A stretch of 6,460 nt of DNA from Burkholderiales bacterium (lineage in GTDB: Bacteria > Pseudomonadota > Gammaproteobacteria > Burkholderiales > Usitatibacteraceae). Under the pieces are notes generated by a model that was not told the DNA's origin, did not search any database, and was given only the letters and a program-made list of their open reading frames with translations. A program made the position numbers and the translations under genes. Shown piece by piece: positions 1 to 5,271 of the stretch. Where the stretch lies: assembly GCA_026786225.1 (NCBI GenBank), contig JAJAYN010000525.1, positions 1 to 6,460 on the forward strand, given 5' to 3'. Numbering within the stretch: position 1 is the first letter of the stretch; each line of letters begins with the position of its first letter.

Positions 1-121
1 AATCGGGTAATTTTAAAAAATCACAGGCCAATTTACACACCAAAATTCCGTGGTTATCAAAAAAAAATAACTTATCAACCTCCCCACACTTTTAAGGGGG
101 CTTCTGGGCGTGGCGCAGCGC

Positions 122-148
122 GATGGCGGGGCGCGACGCGCCCCCATC
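122..148. repeat. Strong GC-rich inverted repeat (hairpin)
   Basis: GGGGCGCG (128-135) and CGCGCCCC (137-144) are perfect 8-bp complementary arms around a single A. GATG (122-125) and CATC (145-148) extend the stem by four pairs, leaving a two-base GC bulge on the left arm. In RNA the innermost pairs would open to form the loop. Two smaller hairpins flank it: CCCC 82-85 with GGGG 96-99, and CCCC 149-152 with GGGG 158-161. No T-run follows on either strand within a few bases, so it is not a typical intrinsic terminator. A dispersed intergenic repeat or a structured leader element is more likely. Confidence 0.6.
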
Positions 149-177
149 CCCCGAACAGGGGACTTGCGGCAAAATCC

Positions 178-207
178 CGGACAATTTGTCAGCAGGTTCA
201 ATAGAAT
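178..207 (+). promoter_or_regulatory. Possible promoter for the exported protein
   Basis: CGGACA (178-183) and TAGAAT (202-207) are separated by 18 bases and match the sigma-70 -35 and -10 consensus at 4/6 and 5/6 positions. An 11-bp palindrome, GACAA-T-TTGTC (180-190), overlaps the -35 element and spacer and could be an operator. Transcription would start near 214, giving a leader of about 75 nt. This comes from consensus matching by eye only. Confidence 0.3.
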
Positions 208-274
208 GTGCGCTTGCGACGGGTGATTGCGCGCCTCACTGGATGTGAACGTCACGCCGGGCTTCGCCAACAAA

Positions 275-279
275 GGGAG
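275..279 (+). promoter_or_regulatory. Shine-Dalgarno site fixing the start at 289
   Basis: GGGAG lies nine bases before the ATG at 289. The alternative in-frame ATG at 208 has no comparable purine-rich site, and its extra residues would bury the signal peptide. This supports 289 as the true start. Confidence 0.65.
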
Positions 280-288
280 ATTATAAAA

Positions 289-792
289 ATGAGAGCCGTA
301 TTGATCGCTGTGCTCGGCTGTATTTTCATGGCCGCTGGCACAAGTAATGCCGTTGCATCCTGCTTTACCACTGGAGACCGTTCGCAGTCGGTGTCGTTGT
401 CTGTGGGCGGGAAGGATATCGAGGAATGGGAAGTCACGTCGTCCGATATTTACCGTACCCGTTTGCCCAACGGCTTCCAGCTCGGTCTGCAAGTCGAGCC
501 TGCGGCGGCGGCGAAATATGTCGATCTGCTCAAGACGGCAGAAAAATATGGCGAACTGCTAAAAAATACGAAGCAACCGGCGTACGACGAACTGGTCAAG
601 ATCTCGCTCTACGACATGCGTGGCGCAACACCAAAACTGCTCACGTCTACATGGGGCGGTGCCAATTCCAAACAGCGTTATGGCCCGCGTGGCGGGACGG
701 ATCGCATAAAAGCCATTGGTGAACCGGGCATCGTGCTGTGGCTGCACAAGGCGGTGTGTGTGAAGGCTGACGACATCGCGAAGCTTAAATAG
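289..792 (+). CDS. Small exported protein of unknown function
   Basis: This 167-residue protein was not assigned to a family. Residues 1-23 form a classic Sec signal peptide: a short basic N-terminus (MR), a hydrophobic core (VLIAVLGCIFMAA) and a NAVA cleavage site before S24, so the mature protein of about 144 residues should be periplasmic or secreted. It is not a lipoprotein, because the Cys at 11 lies inside the hydrophobic core and lacks a lipobox context. The mature part has two cysteines, C25 at its N-terminus and C157 near its C-terminus, which could form a disulfide tying the ends together. A Lys/Glu-rich helical stretch (about residues 78-100) is followed by a Gly/Arg/Thr-rich loop (about 120-137). 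The start is chosen from the GGGAG ribosome site and the signal peptide. The gene stands alone and converges with the dioxygenase, with 21 bp between the stop codons and no clear terminator. Confidence 0.75.
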   Translation: MRAVLIAVLGCIFMAAGTSNAVASCFTTGDRSQSVSLSVGGKDIEEWEVTSSDIYRTRLPNGFQLGLQVEPAAAAKYVDLLKTAEKYGELLKNTKQPAYDELVKISLYDMRGATPKLLTSTWGGANSKQRYGPRGGTDRIKAIGEPGIVLWLHKAVCVKADDIAKLK

Positions 793-813
793 CGGACGAT
801 TGCCGGTGATGCT

Positions 814-1647
814 TTACGCAAATCGATACGCGTCCATCGCGAGCGCGTTGCCCTCGAACCCTTCGAACACCCGCTCAGGTTTCGCGCCTTCACCGGCTGC
901 ACCAAGTGCCACAAACAACGGCAGGAAGTGTTCTTCTGTTGGATGCGCGCGAACGGCATCGGGCGCATCCTGGCGATAGCGGGTGAGCGCGTCGACATCG
1001 TTCGTGGCGAGGTGGTCGAATACCCAGCTTTGGAATTTCTGCGCATACGGTAGGTGCGCCGTTTGTCCGCGCGACATTATCCAGTCTCGCAGGTTATGCG
1101 TGAGGTGTCCTGAGCCGACGATCAGCACGTCCTCTTTGGTCAATGGCGCGAGCGCGCGGCCGACATCGAAGTGATGGCGCGGATTCATTACCGTCTGTAC
1201 CGATAGCTGCACAACGGGGACATCGGCGTCCGGATACATTTTCAGCAACGGCACCCAGGTGCCGTGATCAAAACCGCGACAGCCATCAATGCCCGCCGTG
1301 ATACCTGCCCTCTTCAGCAGTGCCTGCGCGTTGGCCGCGATGTCGGGCGCACCAGGTGCTGCATAGTTGATTTTGTAAAGCGCTTCGGGAAAACCGCCGA
1401 AGTCGTAAATCATTGACGGCTTCGCGTTGCCGGAGAGCATCGGGAGATTGGTTTCCCAGTGTGCGGTCACCATCAATACAGCTTTCGGCTTGGGCAATTG
1501 CTTGGCCAGCGCCGCCCACACTTCGCCTGCTGCGCCCGCGCTGATGGCGTGCATGGGAGAGCCGTGCGAGATGAAGAGTGTGGGGAGCTTTTGCACAATG
1601 GTTTTCTGAATGGGTAATATTTGCTGCGATAAGGCCCTCATCCCCAC
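814..1647 (-). CDS. ygiD: YgiD/DODA-type class III extradiol ring-cleavage dioxygenase
   Basis: The protein belongs to the LigB-like superfamily, DODA/YgiD branch: metal-dependent cytoplasmic enzymes that open catechol-type rings (4,5-DOPA in the best-known members) with O2. Family landmarks appear in order, numbered from the GTG at 1647: SHGSP (H28), TAHWE (H63), GFDHGTW (H128), GSGHLTHN (H181, H184) and AHPTEEHFLPL (H240). By homology H28, H63 and H240 are the metal ligands, and all are present, so the active site looks intact. The C-terminus is complete. The start is uncertain. The GTG at 1647 and an ATG at 1641 lie in a GC-rich repeat-like segment without a good ribosome site. A GTG at 1596 would give a protein beginning just before KLPTLFISHGSP, the usual place for this family. 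It lies 56 bp downstream of the GST gene and is probably co-transcribed with it under the LysR regulator. The physiological substrate is unknown. Confidence 0.88.
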   Translation of the reverse strand: MGMRALSQQILPIQKTIVQKLPTLFISHGSPMHAISAGAAGEVWAALAKQLPKPKAVLMVTAHWETNLPMLSGNAKPSMIYDFGGFPEALYKINYAAPGAPDIAANAQALLKRAGITAGIDGCRGFDHGTWVPLLKMYPDADVPVVQLSVQTVMNPRHHFDVGRALAPLTKEDVLIVGSGHLTHNLRDWIMSRGQTAHLPYAQKFQSWVFDHLATNDVDALTRYRQDAPDAVRAHPTEEHFLPLFVALGAAGEGAKPERVFEGFEGNALAMDAYRFA

Positions 1648-1662
1648 GTTGGAGGAGGGGAG
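1634..1662. repeat. GC-rich repeat-like segment at the dioxygenase 5' end
   Basis: GCCCTCATCCCC (1634-1645) matches GCCCCCATCCCC at 140-151 at 11 of 12 positions. In both places it is followed within 6-11 bases by AGGGGA. The resulting CCCC/GGGG arms (1642-1645 and 1657-1660) could form a short hairpin. Two copies in one window suggest a dispersed intergenic repeat, though simple GC-rich coincidence is possible. The segment overlaps the upstream start codons proposed for the dioxygenase. Confidence 0.4.
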
Positions 1663-1669
1663 CCTGAGT

Positions 1670-1702
1670 ACCCGCTCAATATTGGCGAGCGGGTGCGTTT
1701 TT
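1670..1702 (+). terminator. Hairpin with T-tract between GST and dioxygenase genes
   Basis: ACCCGCTC (1670-1677) and GAGCGGGT (1687-1694) form a perfect 8-bp stem with a 9-nt loop, followed by GCG and TTTTT (1698-1702). Read on the plus strand it resembles an intrinsic terminator, but no plus-strand gene ends here. On the minus strand, where both flanking genes lie, the same hairpin sits just past the GST stop codon but lacks a T-tract. There it could still stabilise the 3' end of the GST mRNA or reduce read-through into the dioxygenase gene. Confidence 0.45.
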
Positions 1703-1703
1703 G

Positions 1704-2312
1704 CTACTTGATCAATCCCTCAGCCTTCAATGCCTCCTGCACTTTCGGCCGCGCCGCCACACGTGCATGAAACGCCGCCAGCACGGGCCACTTGGCGATG
1801 TCGATGCCGACCCATTGGCCCCAGTTGAGGACAGTGAACAGATAACCATCGGCGACCGTAAAGGATTCGCCCATCAGATAGCTCTTGCCTTCGAGTTGCG
1901 TGGCGAGCCAGTCAAAACGCTTGGCCAGCTTGTCCTTGAATACTTGCTTCACTTCAGCCGAGAGTGTGGGATCGAATAGCGGGCTAAAGCCTTTATGAAT
2001 TTCAGTGGTGATGAAATTGAGCATTTCCTGCAGGCGATAGCGCGCCATCGTACCGGCTGCTGGCGCGAGTCCAGACGCAGGGTTTTGATCGGCGATGTAT
2101 TGCACGATGGCTGGGCCTTCGCTGAGATACTCGCCGTTATCCAGTTGCAGCAGCGGCACATAGCCCTTGCTGTTGATGGCCCAGAAGTCACCGCCACCGT
2201 CGAGCTGCTTGGTTTTGGTATCAACTTTCTGCGTGGTGAAGGGCAGGCCCGCCTCCAGCAACGCGATACGCGGGGAAAGTGAACAGGCACCGGGAGAGAA
2301 GAATAGTTTCAT
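1704..2312 (-). CDS. gstA: Beta-class glutathione S-transferase
   Basis: A 202-residue cytosolic GST, the normal length for the bacterial beta class. The N-terminal thioredoxin-like domain (about 1-80) starts MKLFFSPGACSLSPRIAL with C10, the cysteine typical of this class. V52-P53 is the expected cis-proline and E65 with the following GPAI form the glutathione gamma-glutamyl contact. The helical C-terminal domain (about 87-200) has H106 and K107, the other hallmark residues of E. coli and Proteus beta-class GSTs, and the FTVADGYLF N-capping motif. All key residues are present. The ATG at 2312 is chosen over an upstream in-frame start at 2339 because it gives the canonical N-terminus and has a good ribosome site six bases away. 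It is the first gene of the block divergent from the LysR regulator and precedes the dioxygenase. Such enzymes conjugate electrophiles to glutathione or act as peroxidases; the substrate here is unknown. Confidence 0.93.
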   Translation of the reverse strand: MKLFFSPGACSLSPRIALLEAGLPFTTQKVDTKTKQLDGGGDFWAINSKGYVPLLQLDNGEYLSEGPAIVQYIADQNPASGLAPAAGTMARYRLQEMLNFITTEIHKGFSPLFDPTLSAEVKQVFKDKLAKRFDWLATQLEGKSYLMGESFTVADGYLFTVLNWGQWVGIDIAKWPVLAAFHARVAARPKVQEALKAEGLIK

Positions 2313-2318
2313 GTGGTT

Positions 2319-2322
2319 TCCT
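2319..2322 (-). promoter_or_regulatory. Shine-Dalgarno site fixing the GST start
   Basis: On the minus strand AGGA, within AAAAGGAAA, lies six bases before the ATG at 2312. This supports the 202-residue GST over the form extended by nine residues. Confidence 0.75.
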
Positions 2323-2362
2323 TTTGGGGTGGATTGCAACGCGAAAAACGTTGATGCAATGA

Positions 2363-2368
2363 ATTATG
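2363..2368 (-). promoter_or_regulatory. Possible -10 element of the GST-dioxygenase promoter
   Basis: The minus strand reads CATAAT, 5/6 to the sigma-70 -10 consensus. The hexamer 17 bases upstream (TTTATC) is a poor -35, as is common for promoters needing a LysR-type activator. Transcription would start near 2356, placing the palindrome at 2396-2410 around position -47, within the usual LysR activator range. Confidence 0.4.
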
Positions 2369-2383
2369 CGAGTTGCACCACGA

Positions 2384-2417
2384 GGGATAAATAGCTTAAA
2401 TTGCAATTAATTATCCC
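2384..2417. promoter_or_regulatory. Candidate LysR operator in the divergent promoter region
   Basis: Two nested symmetries occupy the gap between the regulator and the GST gene. TTAA-N7-TTAA (2396-2410), centred on the perfect palindrome AATTGCAATT (2399-2408), fits the T-N11-A pattern of LysR-family binding boxes (T2397, A2409). Around it lie exact arms GGGATAA (2384-2390) and TTATCCC (2411-2417), 20 bases apart, whose centre is offset by about 3 bp. Family knowledge predicts a tetramer binding such a region, repressing its own gene and activating the divergent one. A weak plus-strand promoter for the regulator (TTGCAC 2373-2378, TAAATT 2397-2402, 18-bp spacer) would overlap the operator, consistent with autorepression. 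Confidence 0.55.
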
Positions 2418-2432
2418 GAATTCAGGAACAAT

Positions 2433-3341
2433 ATGGCTTTGGACCGCTTGCTGGCAATGACGGTGTTCGTCAGGGTGGTTGAGCAGGGCAGCTTTGCCAA
2501 GGCGGCGGAGCGGCTGAATATGTCTACCTCGGCGGTATCACGACACGTTGCGGAACTGGAAGCGCACCTCACCACGCGATTATTGAACCGCACCACGCGG
2601 CGCATCTCGCTCACCGAAAGTGGACAGGCTTACTTCGAGCGCGCGCTGCATTTACTGGCTGACCTCGAGGAGACCGAAGCGGTGGTTTCCAGCAGCACCG
2701 TCACCCCGCGTGGCACCATTCGACTCACCTGTTCGACCAGCTTTGGCGTGCCACATCTGGCGCCGGCCATCGGCGCATTCCAGGTGCTCTTTCCCGATGT
2801 GCGTTTCGATATCTCGGCATCCAACCGGTTTGTCGATCTCGTTGAAGACGGACTGGATCTGGCCATTCGCATCGGTGACCTCGGCAACCCCAACCTCATC
2901 GCGCGCAAGATCGGCAGCATGCGTCTGGTCGCTTGTGCGTCGCCGAACTACCTGAAGCGAAACGGCACGCCGAAGCATCCGGATGATCTGGCGCGGCACA
3001 ACTGTTTCACCTATGAATACTCACCCGTCAAAAACCAGTGGCCCTTTCAGGACCGCAAAGGCAGCGACATCAAGGTACGTATCGACGGCAATGTACACGC
3101 CAACATCGGTGAAATGCTGGCCGCAATTGCGGCGGCTGGCACAGGCATCGCGCTGGAGCCAGACTTCATCGTGAAGCCAATGCTGGAGTCTGGTGCGCTG
3201 GTAGAGATACTGAAAAATTTCCGGCCCGCGCCATACAACATTTATGCCGTCTATCCAAGCCGTCGGCATCTCTCTGCAAAAGTGCGGACATTCGTGGATT
3301 TTCTGGCCGCGCGTTTTTCGGCAGCCGGTGGGCTGGGCTAA
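2433..3341 (+). CDS. LysR-family transcriptional regulator (CrgA/AaeR-like)
   Basis: A full-length 302-residue LysR-type regulator. The winged helix-turn-helix is residues 1-60, with QGSFAKAAERLNMSTSAVSR as the helix-turn-helix core and RLLNRTTRRISLTESG as the wing. A linker helix (about 61-88) leads to a periplasmic-binding-protein-like effector domain (about 92-295) with the GDLGNPNLIARKIG and VACASPNYLKRNGTP signatures of the CrgA/AaeR branch. The ATG at 2433 has AGGA five bases upstream. It is transcribed divergently from the GST and dioxygenase genes with a 120-bp shared control region, so it most likely regulates them and itself; the effector is unknown but may be an aromatic substrate or product. 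Its TAA overlaps the stop codon of the convergent SulP gene (CTAA, 3338-3341), leaving no intergenic terminator. Confidence 0.94.
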   Translation: MALDRLLAMTVFVRVVEQGSFAKAAERLNMSTSAVSRHVAELEAHLTTRLLNRTTRRISLTESGQAYFERALHLLADLEETEAVVSSSTVTPRGTIRLTCSTSFGVPHLAPAIGAFQVLFPDVRFDISASNRFVDLVEDGLDLAIRIGDLGNPNLIARKIGSMRLVACASPNYLKRNGTPKHPDDLARHNCFTYEYSPVKNQWPFQDRKGSDIKVRIDGNVHANIGEMLAAIAAAGTGIALEPDFIVKPMLESGALVEILKNFRPAPYNIYAVYPSRRHLSAKVRTFVDFLAARFSAAGGLG

Positions 3342-5059
3342 GGAACCTTCGGATCGACCAGCGACGCACGCGGTGCACCGACGATATAAAGCGCGTCCTC
3401 CAGCGAGGCGCGCAGATTGTCTTCTCCGAGCAACTTGACGAAGCCGCTGCGCTTCATCAGCATCAGCGGCTGCTCGTTCGCGCCTGCCACCATCATCAGC
3501 CCGCCGCGTCGCGTGATGAGCTTGTGCAGGCTCTCGAGCGCCTCCAACCCGGTGTTGTCCATATTGATGGTCTGGTGCATTTCGAGGATCAGCACATCGG
3601 GCAGTTTGCCCAAAGGGTCGAGAAGATTTTCGAGTTTTGTGACGGAGCCGAAAAAGAGCGAGCCAAAAATACGTACTGCGCCAACAACGCGGCCGTCCGG
3701 CAGTTTCGATTTCTCCAGTGGTATCTCGATGACATCCACTCGCGTGAGCGACGACATGCGGTAGATGAAAAACAGGCTGGCCAGAATCAATCCCACTTCG
3801 ACCGCCACCACCAGATCAAAAACGACGGTGAGAAAAAACGTGGACAGCATGGTGATGCGATAAAACATCGAGAACTGCCTGAGCTTGGCGAACTCGCGCC
3901 ACTCGGCCATGCTGTACGCGACCCACAGCAGGATCGCCGCCAGCGCAGCGAGTGGAATATAGCCTGCCAACGGCGCGGCTACGACGATGACGAGCAGCAG
4001 TGTCAGGGCGTGCACGATGCCGGCGACCGGTGAGCGCGCACCGGAGCGGATATTGGTGACCGTGCGGGCGATGGTGCCGCTAGCGACAATCCCCCCAAAA
4101 AACGGCGTGAAGAAATTAGCCACGCCTTGCGCCATCAATTCCTGATTGGGGTCGTGACGGTCGTTGATCAGGCCATCGGCCACGCGCGCGCACAACAGGG
4201 ATTCGATTGCGCACAGCAGTGCGATGGCGATGGTAGGTGCGACCAGATTGCGCGCCGTTTCCCAATCGAACGCCGGAAAATGCGGCAGCGGAATACCGCT
4301 GGGCAGTTCGCCAAACTTGCTGCCGATGGTTTCGACCTGCAGGTTGAACAGCCAGAATGCGACTGACCAGACAATCAGGACGACGATTGTGGACGGCAGC
4401 TTCGACATGATGCGCGCCCACGGTCTGGTCTGCGGCTTGTACGAAACCGGCCAAAGCAATATGAGTAACAGTGACGACCCGCCGATCGCCAGCGCCATCC
4501 AGTTAACGGTATCGATGCGATCAGCGATTACCGATATCAGCGAGAAAAAATTGGATGGGGGCTTGGCAATATCGAGCCCCATGAAGTCCTTCACCTGCGA
4601 GATGCCGATGATGACCGCGATGCCTGCAGTGAAGCCGATCACGATCGACACGGGAATAAAACGCACCAGGTTACCCATCCGGAATGCACCCATGGCGAAT
4701 AGCAACACGCCTGCCATCATAGTCGCGATCAACAGATTCGCCACACCGTATTTTTCGACAATGCCGTACAGGAGAGCCACGAAGGCACCGGCAGGGCCGC
4801 CGATCTGTACCCGCGTGCCGCCAAGTGCTGAAATCAGGAAGCCTGCAACGATGGCGGTAACGATACCCTGCTCTGGTCGCACGCCCGAGGCAATGGCAAA
4901 GGCCATTGCCAGCGGAAGTGCCACCACCCCCACCGTCAACCCTGCACCCAGGTCCTTGACGAAATCGTCGCGCGTGTACGTTTTCACCTGCGCCAACATG
5001 CGCGGTCTGAAGCGATACGCTTTGAGCGTTCTGTAGAAGTTGGCGGCTGCCGATTTCAC
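3338..5059 (-). CDS. SulP-family anion transporter with C-terminal STAS domain
   Basis: A 573-residue inner-membrane transporter of the SulP (SLC26) family, which moves sulfate, bicarbonate, dicarboxylates or related anions; the substrate cannot be told from sequence alone. A multi-span hydrophobic domain (about 35-435) carries family motifs: GVVALPLAMAFAIASG near residue 50, QIGGPAGAF (85-93, first half of the substrate site), RVADGLINDRHDPNQELMAQG, and GTIARTVTNIRSGARSPVAG. A cytoplasmic STAS domain follows (about 445-560), with DNTG at 501-504. This aligns with the DSSG loop of anti-sigma antagonists, but Asn replaces the phosphorylated Ser, so regulation by that route is unlikely. The start is GTG at 5059, preceded by AGGT with a five-base gap; the next in-frame ATG (4999) would trim 20 residues and lacks a better ribosome site. 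No carbonic anhydrase or sulfate-assimilation gene is adjacent. Confidence 0.93.
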   Translation of the reverse strand: MKSAAANFYRTLKAYRFRPRMLAQVKTYTRDDFVKDLGAGLTVGVVALPLAMAFAIASGVRPEQGIVTAIVAGFLISALGGTRVQIGGPAGAFVALLYGIVEKYGVANLLIATMMAGVLLFAMGAFRMGNLVRFIPVSIVIGFTAGIAVIIGISQVKDFMGLDIAKPPSNFFSLISVIADRIDTVNWMALAIGGSSLLLILLWPVSYKPQTRPWARIMSKLPSTIVVLIVWSVAFWLFNLQVETIGSKFGELPSGIPLPHFPAFDWETARNLVAPTIAIALLCAIESLLCARVADGLINDRHDPNQELMAQGVANFFTPFFGGIVASGTIARTVTNIRSGARSPVAGIVHALTLLLVIVVAAPLAGYIPLAALAAILLWVAYSMAEWREFAKLRQFSMFYRITMLSTFFLTVVFDLVVAVEVGLILASLFFIYRMSSLTRVDVIEIPLEKSKLPDGRVVGAVRIFGSLFFGSVTKLENLLDPLGKLPDVLILEMHQTINMDNTGLEALESLHKLITRRGGLMMVAGANEQPLMLMKRSGFVKLLGEDNLRASLEDALYIVGAPRASLVDPKVP

Positions 5060-5271
5060 GGGTTACCTAATGGAGGGTGTGACGCTGCCGCACAAGAATT
5101 GCGCGATATCACCGTTCAAATTATAGGCTTCGATGCCAAACGCCCATTTGATATAGATCTAATCGTATCCGTAGCGTTCTCACCTGGAAGCCGAACCTCC
5201 GGACGGCGGTAATGCGCAAATTTATCAAGCACTTATTAACAGAAAGCAGCGGTCAACTGAGTATTTCAGGT
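5060..5271. other. Intergenic region between dacB and the SulP gene
   Basis: These 212 bp hold no convincing gene. They contain the probable promoter of the transporter gene and a short palindrome, TAGATCTA (5154-5161), upstream of it. A GC-rich segment near 5183-5209 has weak dyad symmetry (GCCG/CGGC) but no T-run, so no intrinsic terminator for dacB was recognised. Confidence 0.5.
5120..5125 (-). promoter_or_regulatory. Perfect -10 hexamer upstream of the SulP gene
   Basis: The minus strand reads TATAAT exactly, about 60 bp before the GTG start. No good TTGACA-like element sits 16-18 bases upstream, and there is no TG of an extended -10. The promoter may therefore be weak, activator-dependent, or only apparent. 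Confidence 0.4.

Larger units (their letters stand above)
1..288. other. Intergenic region without a convincing gene
   Basis: No reading frame here looks like a real protein. The first 80 bases are AT-rich, with a run of nine A at 59-67 flanked by two direct copies of TTATCAA (54-60 and 72-78). From about 82 to 162 the composition switches sharply to GC-rich with several short hairpins (annotated separately). Positions 165-288 look like a promoter and leader for the exported protein that follows. An ATG at 208 is in frame with that protein, but it would put 27 charged residues ahead of an obvious signal peptide, so 208-288 is treated as untranslated. Confidence 0.6.

Noticed and set aside
54..80. 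Possible DnaA boxes (two TTATC-containing 9-mers) in AT-rich DNA
   Set aside because: Each matches the TTATCCACA consensus at only 7 of 9 positions, there are just two, and no dnaA, dnaN, gidA or rep gene is near. An origin is not supported.
208..288. N-terminal extension of the exported protein from an ATG at 208
   Set aside because: It would put 27 charged residues before a textbook signal peptide, while the ATG at 289 has a good ribosome site.
13..492. Minus-strand open frame (159 codons) spanning the left intergenic region
   Set aside because: It overlaps the signal-peptide protein on the other strand, runs through GC-rich hairpins and AT-rich DNA, and its product shows no domain or sensible composition.
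4164..5036. Long plus-strand open frame (290 codons) opposite the SulP gene
   Set aside because: It lies wholly antisense to a strongly conserved transporter gene, its product is low-complexity Ser/Thr/Pro/Met-rich, and no family motif is visible. It is a by-product of codon bias.
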